Shown here in pieces: positions 43,917 through 52,297 of a DNA stretch of 64,000 nucleotides. The stretch is from Rhizobium bangladeshense. Lineage in GTDB: Bacteria > Pseudomonadota > Alphaproteobacteria > Rhizobiales > Rhizobiaceae. The DNA lies in assembly GCF_001662075.1 (NCBI RefSeq), contig NZ_LYPL01000008.1, positions 62,001-126,000 on the forward strand. The letters are read 5' to 3'. The position numbers and the translations under genes were made by a program. Each line of letters begins with the position of its first letter. Positions within the stretch are counted from its first letter, which is position 1. Under the pieces are notes generated by a model that was not told the DNA's origin, did no database searches, and worked only from the letters and a program-made list of their open reading frames with translations.

Positions 43917-44831
43917 ATGAGCGACCCTCTGGCTGAAATGGTCACGCTGCTGCAGCCGGCGGCGCGCTATTCGAAGTTCGTCAGCGGCGCGGGGACGTGG
44001 CGCGTTGAGCGCCAGGAAACGGGCCAGCCTTTCTACTGCGTCGTGCTGGAGGGTTCTGCGCGGCTGAGCGCGGAGGACGAGCAGATCACGCTGCGCGAAG
44101 GCGACTTCATCCTAATCCCGGCGGCCCATGCCTTCACGATGTCGAGCCTCGACGACGGATTATCGCCCGGCATCGATCCCATCACCGTCACCATGCTTCC
44201 TGAAGAAACGCGTCACGGCGATCCCGAAGGGGCTCCGAATGCACGATTGCTGGTCGGCCACTTCGCTTTCGGCTCGCCTGATGCGGCCCTGCTGGTTTCC
44301 CTGCTGCCGCGGATCATCCATATCCGCGGCGACAGCAGACTGTCGACGATCGTTCAGCTCGTCACCGACGAAGCTCGCGCCGAACGGCCGGGAAAGAACA
44401 TGATCCTGGCGCGGTTGTTGGAAGTCTTGCTTGTGGAGGCGCTGCGCTCGAATGCCGGGGAGAAGGCGCCGCTCGGAATCCTGCGGGGTCTGAGCGATGC
44501 ACGCCTCGCCCTGGCCATTCGGCGGCTGCATGAAAATCCGGCTAGGGAATGGACGGTGGAGCAGCTTGCCGGCGAGGCTGCCCTGTCGCGGTCGGCGTTT
44601 TTCAATCGCTTCCGTCGCGCTGTGGGCCTGGCGCCAATGGAATATCTGATTTCGTGGCGCATGGCGCTCGCCAAGAATCTGCTGAGGCAGGAGGATTTCG
44701 GAATTCAGGAGATCGCCGAGCGCGTCGGCTATGGCTCCGCAAGTGCGTTCAGCACGGCATTTACGCGCTTTGCCGGATTGCCGCCCTCAAGATATGCCGA
44801 GCAAACAAAGACCATTTCAGACGCCGCCTGA
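43917..44831 (+). CDS. AraC-family regulator with cupin N-terminal domain
   Basis: A 304-residue regulator. The N-terminal cupin (about residues 10-185, Cupin_6 type: FYCVVLEGSARLSAEDEQI, then LREGDFILIPAAHAF) is joined to a C-terminal AraC helix-turn-helix pair (about 195-298: WTVEQLAGEAALSRSAFFN, IQEIAERVGYGSASAFSTAF). Proteins of this type are commonly divergent from an SDR gene they control, as here (95-bp interval). Its 3' end is convergent with fhuF, 12 bp apart. No iron link is apparent. Confidence 0.88.
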   Translation: MSDPLAEMVTLLQPAARYSKFVSGAGTWRVERQETGQPFYCVVLEGSARLSAEDEQITLREGDFILIPAAHAFTMSSLDDGLSPGIDPITVTMLPEETRHGDPEGAPNARLLVGHFAFGSPDAALLVSLLPRIIHIRGDSRLSTIVQLVTDEARAERPGKNMILARLLEVLLVEALRSNAGEKAPLGILRGLSDARLALAIRRLHENPAREWTVEQLAGEAALSRSAFFNRFRRAVGLAPMEYLISWRMALAKNLLRQEDFGIQEIAERVGYGSASAFSTAFTRFAGLPPSRYAEQTKTISDAA

Positions 44832-44843
44832 CTGGAAGCGGCG

Positions 44844-45629
44844 TCAATGCCGCCCGTCCGGCAGCGGACAGGCTTCGCCGCAGCCGCCGACGCCTGGCAG
44901 ATTATAGCGCAGGCAGCAGACCTTGCGGCGGGCGAATTCCAGCCCGCATTGCTGGCGCGCCATGCGGATCATGCCGAACATTGGATTGCGCCCGCCGCCC
45001 GGCCACTCGGCATCGTTGAGCAGCGCCAGACCACCTTCGACAAGGCCGGGCTCGTGGCGGTGCGCGATCTCTTTGAGGATCCAGGAAAGATAGGCCGCGG
45101 CATTATTCCAGAGCAGCTTCGGCGCGACGCCGGCATTGGCAGCAATCGCCGCGATGACAGGCTCGGCATGGCCGAGCATCAGGCGGTGAAGCTCGCCGGC
45201 CGGATCGGTGGCAAGCTCCGGGCTTTTGGACATCACGAAGGCTTCCGGCTCGCCCGTCTCAGCATTATACACGAGTGAAAGCCGGTCGATCTCCAGCGGC
45301 AGCGCAATGCGGTTCACGAACATATGGACGCTCGGAGCGATCGTCAGCATGCTGAAATAATAGAGCGTCCACATGGAGACGATCGCGCGGCGATCGCTGC
45401 CCGGAAATTTTTCGGCATAGCGAGCGATGATGCCGTCAAACACGTCCCGATCGCCGATATCCCTGCAGGGAATGACAATCCCAGTCGGCGGCGCAGAGGC
45501 AAGCAGCTTGCCGCGGCAATAAGAGAACGGACCATCGCCCACCAGGCCGTCGAGGTCGACGGCCTGGTGGGCGACAGGATGATCGGCGATCGAAGGGCGC
45601 GAGACCGCCCCGTTCATCTCTACCGCCAT
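44844..45629 (-). CDS. fhuF: FhuF-like siderophore-iron reductase
   Basis: A 261-residue protein of the FhuF family, which reduces ferric iron in hydroxamate siderophores in the cytosol through a [2Fe-2S] cluster. The cluster motif is at the C terminus: CCLRYNLPGVGGCGEACPL, that is Cys-Cys-x10-Cys-x3-Cys. The E. coli spacing is x2 between the last two; x3 is the variant here. The central part has the family's VSMWTLYYFSMLTIAPSV pattern. Its start is 5 bp beyond the stop of the receptor gene, so receptor and reductase form one transcript. Confidence 0.87.
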   Translation of the reverse strand: MAVEMNGAVSRPSIADHPVAHQAVDLDGLVGDGPFSYCRGKLLASAPPTGIVIPCRDIGDRDVFDGIIARYAEKFPGSDRRAIVSMWTLYYFSMLTIAPSVHMFVNRIALPLEIDRLSLVYNAETGEPEAFVMSKSPELATDPAGELHRLMLGHAEPVIAAIAANAGVAPKLLWNNAAAYLSWILKEIAHRHEPGLVEGGLALLNDAEWPGGGRNPMFGMIRMARQQCGLEFARRKVCCLRYNLPGVGGCGEACPLPDGRH

Positions 45630-45633
45630 GGTG

Positions 45634-47805
45634 CTACCACCGATACTTCAGGGTGCCGGTCATGTTGCGACCCTGGCCGAGGTAGCAGAAGCCCTCTTCG
45701 CAGACTGTTTCGCGCTCATCACCGATGTTGCGGATGTTGAAGGCTGCCGTAAGTCCTTCATATTTCTTGTCGACGGCCCCAAAATCATAGGCGAGGGCTG
45801 CGTCCATATAGAAAGTTGCGGAATTCTTCGAGGTGTTGGCGACATCAGTCCAGGTCTCGCTGATGTAGCGTACGCCGGCGCCCATCGACAGACCGTTGAA
45901 GGGGTTGCTTTCCTGGAAGGTATAATTCGCCCAAAGGCTCGCAACATGGGTCGGGGTGATGGCGGGCGTATTTCCAACGTTGTTGCCCCCGGTTATTTCC
46001 GAGTCGTTGTAGGTGTAGGCGGCAATAATATCGAGGCCGTCGGCGATTGCCGCGCGGGCTTCAAGCTCGATACCTTTTCCCGTCACTTCGCCCTGGGAGT
46101 CGTAGGCGAAGGTCAGCACGTCGGCGAGCCTCGGCTTGTTTTGCTCAACGATGTGATAGGCGACAGCCGAGAGCAGGATATCGGAGCCGGGCGGCTGGTA
46201 TTTCACCCCGAGTTCGAATTGCTCGCCCTTCGTCGGCGGAAGAATCGTGTTGGCTCTCGATCGGTTGGTGACCGGATCGAAGGAGGTCGCGTAGGAAGCA
46301 AAGGGCGCTATGCCGTTGTCGAAGAGGTAAAGCGCGCCGGCCTGCACGGAGAAGGCATTTTTGTCGACGTCCTCCGAGTTGACCGTGGGCAAGGTCGAAT
46401 CTCGCGTCTGGTTCACCCAGGTCTGCCGACCGCCGAGGTTGAAGCGCCAGTTTCCGACCTCGATCTGGTCCATGACGTAAATGCCGAGCTGTCGCATATC
46501 CGCATCGGACGCCAATATATTATAATCCGGCGTAGCGCCCGAGACTCCATAGGTCGGATTGGCGATATCGAAGTCGAATGCCGGATCTGCGGCTCCGGCG
46601 CCGTAGCCAAAGCTCGACTGGAGATTGGTGTAGTCGAGCCCGAACAGCATCGTATGCGCAAGCGGACCTGTATCGAACTTCGCCTCAAGCTGATTGTCGA
46701 CCTGGAAAACGTTCATTTCGTCCCGGATCGCGTTGGTGCCACGATGCGCGACGGTGCCGGTCCAGCCGGTAACACCGAGGTAGCGAGCCTCCAGATCGAG
46801 ATGCGAGTAACGCAGGTTCTGCCGAAAGGTCAGGCCGTTGTCGAATTCATGCTCGAACTGATAACCGACCTGCTGCTGCTTGACCTTCTGGTAGTCGTAG
46901 TCGGGATCGCTCGCCCTGAGATCGAGAATCCGGCCGTCTACGGTCGTGATCGCGCCGACGTTGGAGTCGGTCTCGTCCGCCTGCGCCAGGCCGTAGACCG
47001 TGAAGGAGGTGCCCTCGTCGGGTTTCCAGGTAAAGGACGGCGCGAACAAATAGCGGTCGTCGGCAATATCGAAATTCGTGTCGCCGCGGCGGGCGACACC
47101 GACGATGCGATAGAGAAAATCGTCATTGCCCTCGCTGATCGGCCCACCGAAATCGAACATCCCCTGCACCCGGTCCTTGGTGCCGTAGGTAATGCCGACT
47201 TCGCGGATCGGCTCCTCGGTCGGAAGCTTCGATATCTTGTTGACGAGGCCGCCCGGCGAACCGGAACCGTAAAGAACGGAAACCGGTCCCTTGATCACCT
47301 CGACGCGCTGCAGCTGATAGGGATCGGTGCGGAACATCCCATAATTGATGTAGGGCTGGCGCAATCCGTCACGATAGTCGCCGACCGTTGTGGCGTTGTA
47401 GCCGCGAATGTAGATCTGGTCGAAACGCGGGTCGAAGCCGCTCGTTCCCGTCGTCACGCCGGCCGTATAGCGCACGGCCTCGATAATGCTTTGCGCGCCG
47501 CGCTGCTCGATTTCCTTCTCAGTGGTGACCGAGACCGAACGCGGCGTCTCGACGAGCGGCGTGCTGATCTTGGTCGCGCCGGCGCTGTTTTTGGCGGTCA
47601 CCGATGTCCGGTCCGTCTTGCTATCAGAGGCTGCACCTTGGATGACGATCGGCTCCAGCGTCGTCGCGGTGTCGCCAGTGGTCGCGCTCTGGGCGGAAGC
47701 CGGCGATGCCGCGATGCCGGTCAGGACGATCGCCGTCGTGGCAAATAGGGTATCTCTATAAAATCGCGATACATTATTAGAAACATTAAAAAAAACACGC
47801 GCCAT
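45634..47805 (-). CDS. TonB-dependent ferric siderophore receptor (FhuA/FoxA type)
   Basis: A 723-residue outer-membrane receptor. The signal peptide ends near SPASA-QS (about residue 39). It is followed by a TonB box-like region (TLEPIVIQG), a plug domain (ETPRSVSVTTEKEIEQRG, IYIRGYNATTVGDYRDGL, VEVIKGPVSVLYGSGSPGG) and a 22-strand barrel ending in the aromatic residue of KYRW. A disulfide-type CEEGFCYLGQGR near the end matches hydroxamate receptors. It most likely takes up ferric vicibactin or a related hydroxamate. It leads a two-gene operon with fhuF, and a perfect IRO-type dyad lies upstream. Confidence 0.92.
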   Translation of the reverse strand: MARVFFNVSNNVSRFYRDTLFATTAIVLTGIAASPASAQSATTGDTATTLEPIVIQGAASDSKTDRTSVTAKNSAGATKISTPLVETPRSVSVTTEKEIEQRGAQSIIEAVRYTAGVTTGTSGFDPRFDQIYIRGYNATTVGDYRDGLRQPYINYGMFRTDPYQLQRVEVIKGPVSVLYGSGSPGGLVNKISKLPTEEPIREVGITYGTKDRVQGMFDFGGPISEGNDDFLYRIVGVARRGDTNFDIADDRYLFAPSFTWKPDEGTSFTVYGLAQADETDSNVGAITTVDGRILDLRASDPDYDYQKVKQQQVGYQFEHEFDNGLTFRQNLRYSHLDLEARYLGVTGWTGTVAHRGTNAIRDEMNVFQVDNQLEAKFDTGPLAHTMLFGLDYTNLQSSFGYGAGAADPAFDFDIANPTYGVSGATPDYNILASDADMRQLGIYVMDQIEVGNWRFNLGGRQTWVNQTRDSTLPTVNSEDVDKNAFSVQAGALYLFDNGIAPFASYATSFDPVTNRSRANTILPPTKGEQFELGVKYQPPGSDILLSAVAYHIVEQNKPRLADVLTFAYDSQGEVTGKGIELEARAAIADGLDIIAAYTYNDSEITGGNNVGNTPAITPTHVASLWANYTFQESNPFNGLSMGAGVRYISETWTDVANTSKNSATFYMDAALAYDFGAVDKKYEGLTAAFNIRNIGDERETVCEEGFCYLGQGRNMTGTLKYRW

Positions 47806-47868
47806 TGCTTGGTCCCTGCGTCATGGATGCGCGCGGAACCTATGGAGCGAAGAAAGCCTTGTCAACAT

Positions 47869-47891
47869 AAGATGATTATTTTTGTCATCTT
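47869..47891. promoter_or_regulatory. IRO (RirA) box upstream of the siderophore receptor
   Basis: AAGATGA-N9-TCATCTT, a perfect 7-bp inverted repeat with an AT-rich spacer and the TGA-N9-TCA core of rhizobial iron-responsive boxes. It is 64 bp upstream of the receptor start. Iron-replete repression by RirA is the expected use. Confidence 0.65.
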
Positions 47892-48162
47892 TTAATCGAT
47901 GATTTTTGCATGCTCGGCGTTCCCAAAGAGGTTGCACGCGCCTCAAGGGTCGGCCCGGTCTCTGCCTTGGTTCAACCGCACAAATACCAAATTGAAAGTG
48001 GACAATGCGCTCGCCGGGACGCCGTTTTTCGCGAGGGATATGGCTACGAAGCCGGTGCCCGACGCGCCACCACCAGCCTGACCATTTGACAGATATCCTA
48101 CGGTCAGCCTTTATCGGCGATGCGAGAAAGGCTGACCCGGCATTGACATTGAAATCGATGAA
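47892..48162. other. Intergenic region, no gene supported
   Basis: Open frames here have neither ribosome sites nor recognisable domains. The stretch links the receptor promoter region to the broken ABC ATPase gene. I see no repeat or RNA gene. Confidence 0.5.
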
Positions 48163-48505
48163 GCCGCTCACGCGCGCACTGCTTTACGGCGGTCAATGAT
48201 ATCGACCTGACAGTTGCCGCTGGCGAGACGCTGGCGCTCGTCGGCGAATCCGGCTCCGGCAAGTCCGTCACCAGCCTGTCGGTCATGGCTGCTCACCCGT
48301 ATCGGTGTGATCGCCGCAGGCAGGATCCGCCTGACGACGAGGGGCGGCGTGGTCCGCGATGTCGTCTTCCTCGATAAAGAAAACATGCGCCGGATCACGG
48401 GCGACGACATCGGCATGGTATTCCAAGAGCCGATGCCGAGCCTCAATCCCGTCTTCACGATCGGCGACCAGATTGCTGAACCGATCCGCATCCAACGCGG
48501 CACAC
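48163..48505 (+). pseudogene. Remnant of an oligopeptide-type ABC transporter ATPase (OppD/DppD-like)
   Basis: Two frames carry pieces of an ABC ATPase. The first gives [19 protein letters not shown], then the Walker A segment [16 protein letters not shown] (to about 48289). After a frameshift the second continues [15 protein letters not shown] and the Q-loop segment GDDIGMVFQEPMPSLNPVFT, ending at EPIRIQRG (about 48500). The signature, Walker B and the rest are gone, and there is no proper start. It resembles the intact ATPase at 55805 but is a separate, decayed copy. It cannot be functional. Confidence 0.8.
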
Positions 48506-48762
48506 ACTCATGGACGCGCATTTCGTCCCCTTCCGCCAGCAATTCGGCAATTCGAACGCCGCTCTCGACAAGCTGTTGAGCGCCATCGGCAATTTGGACC
48601 CGTGAGCACCCGTCTGCGGTTTCCTTATCGTTCGATAGACATGGAGGAAACAGTCAGGTTGCGACGCATCGCCCACTCCGAACTCCCCGATCTTTTCGCC
48701 TAAGTTTGCTTAACAAACGAGCTGAGCTTTGGTTCGCCAAATGGGCGTCGAACCGAAAACCT

Positions 48763-49527
48763 CTACCATCCCAGTCGGGCCGATATCTTGCTGGCGGCCT
48801 CCTTCAGCAGAACGATAAAGCGGTCGACGTCGCTTTTTTGCGTGCGAAAGGCCGGTGCGCCGACATTCACTGCGGCGATCACGGATCCGTCGAATGCCAG
48901 AACCGGCACTGAGACGGAGACAAGCTGCTCGCTGACTTCACCGTAACTCACACAAAATCCCTGGCGGCGGATTTTATCCAATTCGGCGACCAACTTGCTG
49001 CGATCCGTGATGGTGCGCTTGGTCAGCCGGGGCAAGGTCTCCGGGATCATTTGCATCTGCACCTGAGGCTGGAGATAGGCGAGAAGCACCTTGTACGAGC
49101 CTGCCGTGAGCGGTCGTCTTCGACCGATCATCGCCTGCACCCGCAAGTCGCGCATCGGTTCGAACTTTGCGATACACAGGGATTCGCCATTGTCGATGAT
49201 CCTGAGTTGGGTCGTTTCGTTCGCCTTCTGGCCGACTTCTTCGAGAACAGGATTGGCTATTCGCACCAGATCAACCTGTGTCGACGCCGCGGTTCCGATA
49301 ATGATCGCAGTCGTGCCCAGCCGGTAGGTGCCCGTATCGCTCTTCCGCACTAGGCCGCGCCGTTCCAGTGTGCGTAACATACGCAAAATTCTCGGCTTGG
49401 TTTCGCCGATGTTCTGTGCCACCTCGGTCAGTCTGATGTCCGGGTTTTTAGCGACATTCAGCAATACCTCGATGCAGACATCAACAGATTGCACGATATC
49501 GCTTTTCGACGGCGGTGTTTTGTCCAT
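48763..49527 (-). CDS. IclR-family transcriptional regulator
   Basis: A 254-residue regulator from the ATG at 49527; a TTG 17 codons earlier (49578) is possible. It has an N-terminal winged helix (about residues 9-70: IRLTEVAQNIGETKPRILRM) and a C-terminal IclR effector domain (about 85-250: QAMIGRRRPLTAGSYKVLLA, GFCVSYGEVSEQLVSVSVPV, AVNVGAPAFR). It is divergent from the peptide-type ABC operon at 49711 and is its likely regulator. The effector is probably a substrate or breakdown product of that operon. Confidence 0.9.
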   Translation of the reverse strand: MDKTPPSKSDIVQSVDVCIEVLLNVAKNPDIRLTEVAQNIGETKPRILRMLRTLERRGLVRKSDTGTYRLGTTAIIIGTAASTQVDLVRIANPVLEEVGQKANETTQLRIIDNGESLCIAKFEPMRDLRVQAMIGRRRPLTAGSYKVLLAYLQPQVQMQMIPETLPRLTKRTITDRSKLVAELDKIRRQGFCVSYGEVSEQLVSVSVPVLAFDGSVIAAVNVGAPAFRTQKSDVDRFIVLLKEAASKISARLGW

Positions 49528-49610
49528 AGGATCAGAGTTTTCTCCGTGAGGAATTCCGAAAAAATGGCGGTTTTTCAAATTACGCCTATCATAACGCGTT
49601 TGTTTTGCGT

Positions 49611-49639
49611 TTGACAGCCCCTTGAGGCCTCCTTACCAA
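49611..49639 (+). promoter_or_regulatory. Candidate sigma-70-type promoter of the peptide transporter operon
   Basis: TTGACA at 49611-49616, a 17-bp spacer, then TACCAA at 49634-49639. The -35 is perfect and the -10 is weak. It sits between the IclR gene and the binding-protein gene, in the right orientation and 72 bp before the start codon. Confidence 0.35.
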
Positions 49640-49710
49640 TTTGTGTCGAGAGTGGACGGGAACCTGCTCGCACCGACCAAATTAGGTCGGCCCAAAAACG
49701 CTAAACCGGG

Positions 49711-51294
49711 ATGGAAGAAATGGCCGCAAAAACATTGACGCGGGCAGCGATCGGGCTGCTCGGAACGATCGCTATTCCTGCAATGGTCGTCGCACAGGAG
49801 GCCCCGCTGACGATCGGGATGTCGACGACGCCGACGACGCTCGATCCCCATGAAGACAGTTCGGCGCCAAACAACGCGACCTCGCGCCATATCTGGGACA
49901 GCCTCATAAACCTCACGGGAACGTCGGCAAATGCGCCGGAACTCGCCACCGAATGGAAGGTCGTCGACCCTACCCACTGGGAATTCAAGTTGCGGACAGG
50001 CGTGAAATTCCATGACGGCAGCGAGTTCAACGCCGATGACGTCATCGCTTCGCTTCTGCGTGCCCGCGACAAGCCCAGCCAGAGCTTTGCTTCCTACACC
50101 CGCAATATTGTCAATGTTACGGCCACGGATCCCTATACCATCGTCGTCGAGACCAAGGTTCCGGATCCGATCCTGCTGAATTCCGTCAGCCGAATTCGCA
50201 TTATCAGCGCCGATTGCAAGGAGGCGCCGGTCCAGGATTTCGACAACGGCAAGTGTGCAATCGGAACCGGGGCATATTCCTTCGTCTCCTATTCGCCAGG
50301 CAGCAACCTGACCTTGAAGCGCAATGACAGCTATTTCGCCGGCCCCTCGCACTGGTCGAACGTCACGCTCCGCTTCCTGCCCGATGACGGCGCCCGTCTG
50401 GCATCGCTTCTTTCCAACGAGATCGACATTGTCGAAACCCTTCCTGCCGATGGAATGGCACGCGTGGAAGCGAGCGATAATCTGCAGATCATCAACGGCC
50501 TGTCTTCCCGCTTCGTTTATCTTGGCCTGGATGTCAGCCGTGATGTTTCGCCTTTCGTGAAGGCTGCGGATGGTTCCGATCTCGACAAGAACCCGCTCAA
50601 GGATGAACGAGTGCGTCGCGCAATGTTGATGTCGATCAACCGGCCGGCAATCGTCGACCGCGTCATGCAGAAGAACGGCACGGTGGCCGATCAATTCGTC
50701 GCCCAAGGCTATGCGGGCTATTCCGAAAAAGTCGAGAAGGTGGGCTATGATCCTGCCGCCGCCAAGGCGCTTCTGGCCGAGGCCGGTTATCCCAATGGCT
50801 TCAGCCTGACCTTGCATGGTCCCTCTGGCCGTTACGTCAAGGATGCCGAAGTTCTGCAGGCGGTCGGCCAGATGTTCACGCGCATCGGCATCAAATCGAA
50901 AGTCGAGGTCCTGCCTTGGTCGATGTATTCGGAAGCCTATTCAAAAGGCACCTACAGCACCTATTTCGGCTCCTGGGGTGTGAACACCGGCGAAACCACC
51001 AATCCGACTGTTGCGCTCGTCGCGACGCGCGACGAGAAAAAGGGGACAGGCAGATATAACGGCGGCGGCGTGTCCGATGCGAAGATCGACGAGGTGCTGG
51101 CCAAGGCCAGTTCGACGCTCGATGAAGCCCAACGCGCGCCGCTTCTCGAGGAGCTGTCGACCGAGACCTTCAACAACCTCTGGCTCCTCCCGATGCATTA
51201 CGAAAACGTCGTACTGGGTGCCAAGAAGACCGTGTCCTACACCCCGCGCGGCGACAAATATACGCTCGCTCACGACGTGAAGTCGGCGGACTAA
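49711..51294 (+). CDS. Peptide-type ABC transporter substrate-binding protein (SBP family 5)
   Basis: A 527-residue DppA/OppA-family protein with a signal peptide (residues 1-29, cleavage near VVA-QEA). Family landmarks are TTLDPHEDSSAPNNATSRHI near the N terminus, WEFKLRTGVKFHDGSEFNAD (about 92-111), NPLKDERVRRAMLMSINRPA and AKALLAEAGYPNGF. It would collect a peptide-like or other substrate in the periplasm. An ATG three codons later is equally possible. It starts the operon, and a RIME-like palindrome separates it from the next gene, which may raise its expression over the downstream genes. Confidence 0.9.
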   Translation: MEEMAAKTLTRAAIGLLGTIAIPAMVVAQEAPLTIGMSTTPTTLDPHEDSSAPNNATSRHIWDSLINLTGTSANAPELATEWKVVDPTHWEFKLRTGVKFHDGSEFNADDVIASLLRARDKPSQSFASYTRNIVNVTATDPYTIVVETKVPDPILLNSVSRIRIISADCKEAPVQDFDNGKCAIGTGAYSFVSYSPGSNLTLKRNDSYFAGPSHWSNVTLRFLPDDGARLASLLSNEIDIVETLPADGMARVEASDNLQIINGLSSRFVYLGLDVSRDVSPFVKAADGSDLDKNPLKDERVRRAMLMSINRPAIVDRVMQKNGTVADQFVAQGYAGYSEKVEKVGYDPAAAKALLAEAGYPNGFSLTLHGPSGRYVKDAEVLQAVGQMFTRIGIKSKVEVLPWSMYSEAYSKGTYSTYFGSWGVNTGETTNPTVALVATRDEKKGTGRYNGGGVSDAKIDEVLAKASSTLDEAQRAPLLEELSTETFNNLWLLPMHYENVVLGAKKTVSYTPRGDKYTLAHDVKSAD

Positions 51295-51386
51295 TGCATG
51301 TCGCCCAAAAGCGTGCAGCGGTTTTGGGCCAAATAGAGATTTGAAATGCGTCGCATCGATCCATTCGATGCGACGCAGTTTAAAGA
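51295..51386. repeat. Rhizobium intergenic mosaic (RIME1-like) element, two palindromes
   Basis: Directly after the binding-protein stop, GCCCAAAA (51303-51310) pairs with TTTTGGGC (51322-51329) around GCGTGCAGCG. TGCGTCGCATCG (51347-51358) pairs with CGATGCGACGCA (51366-51377) around 7 nt. The first part is the familiar sequence of RIME1 elements scattered in Rhizobium and Sinorhizobium genomes. Inside an operon it can stabilise the upstream mRNA or partly end transcription. Confidence 0.75.
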
Positions 51387-51442
51387 CAGCAGCATGGGAC
51401 CGCACCAGGGCCGTCCCTTTCTTCATCTCCCAGGAGACATTC

Positions 51443-52297
51443 ATGCAGGAACTTGGAACGGGCGAAGCCGTCGCCCGGGCGAAGGCCATCTATGACTATG
51501 GCCAGACGGCCATCTTCGCCTCTCAGGCCGATCCCCGCCTCCATATGGTGCTTTATGTGCCGCCGACGGCGGCAGATGGCCGCAAGCTCGACCTCCTGGT
51601 CGCGGTCCACGGCACCGGGCGCACATCGGCTATCGATTTCCGCGACGGTTTTGCCGAATTCGGGCTCTACAACGACTGTGCCATCCTATGCCCGATCTTC
51701 CCGGTTGGCGTTCTCGGTGATGGTGCGCGTTCCGGCTACAAGTTTCTCGAGGAAGGCGACATCCGCTACGATCGCGTCGTCCTTGCCATGGTCGAGGAAG
51801 TGGCCGACAAATACCGTCAGGACTGGTCCAAATTCGCCATGTTCGGCTTCTCCGGTGGCGGCCATTTCGTGCACCGTTTCGCCATTCTGCATCCGGAAAA
51901 GCTCTGGGCGGCATCGATCGGCGCACCTGGTTCCGTCACCCTTCTGGATCCGACGCGTGACTGGTGGGTCGGCATCCGGGATCTGGAGGCGCGCTTCGGC
52001 AAGGCCTTCCGGTCGGAAGAACTCGCCAAGCTGCCGGTGCATATGATCGTCGGCGACGCCGATCTGGAGACCTGGGAAATCACCCATAAGCCGGGCGGCA
52101 AATATTATATGGATGGCGCAAACGATGCCGGCAAAACGCGGCCCGAGCGGCTTGCCGCCCTGGCGAGCTCATTCCGCGAAGCGGGTGTCGACGTGACGTT
52201 CGATCGTGTTCCTGGCGTCTCTCACGACCGAATGAAAGTTCTCGGTCACGTCAAGGCCTTCCTGGCAAAGGTGCTGAAAGAGTGGCGCGCAAAATGA
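51443..52297 (+). CDS. Alpha/beta-hydrolase
   Basis: A 284-residue alpha/beta-hydrolase. The nucleophile elbow is FGFSGGGHFVHRFA (Ser about residue 137), the oxyanion region is LLVAVHGTGRTSAIDFRD (about 50-67), an acid lies in MIVGDADLETWE and the His in VPGVSHDRMK (about 264). There is no signal peptide, so it acts in the cytosol. The ATG at 51443 follows AGGAG by 8 nt. It overlaps the gamma-glutamyltransferase-like gene (ATGA). With a peptide-type importer and that enzyme it probably hydrolyses an ester or amide of the imported compound. Confidence 0.85.
   Translation: MQELGTGEAVARAKAIYDYGQTAIFASQADPRLHMVLYVPPTAADGRKLDLLVAVHGTGRTSAIDFRDGFAEFGLYNDCAILCPIFPVGVLGDGARSGYKFLEEGDIRYDRVVLAMVEEVADKYRQDWSKFAMFGFSGGGHFVHRFAILHPEKLWAASIGAPGSVTLLDPTRDWWVGIRDLEARFGKAFRSEELAKLPVHMIVGDADLETWEITHKPGGKYYMDGANDAGKTRPERLAALASSFREAGVDVTFDRVPGVSHDRMKVLGHVKAFLAKVLKEWRAK

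Noticed and set aside
45628..47748. A 706-codon open frame on the plus strand.
   Set aside because: It is antisense to the TonB-dependent receptor, which has a signal peptide, plug and barrel. The opposite frame shows no homology pattern.
28959..47805. A wholly new siderophore pathway.
   Set aside because: The set of MbtH, single-module NRPS, ornithine hydroxylase, IucB-like acyltransferase, MATE, PLP epimerase, PPTase and RpoI in this order matches the known vicibactin (vbs) locus of Rhizobium, so only its details are reported as findings.
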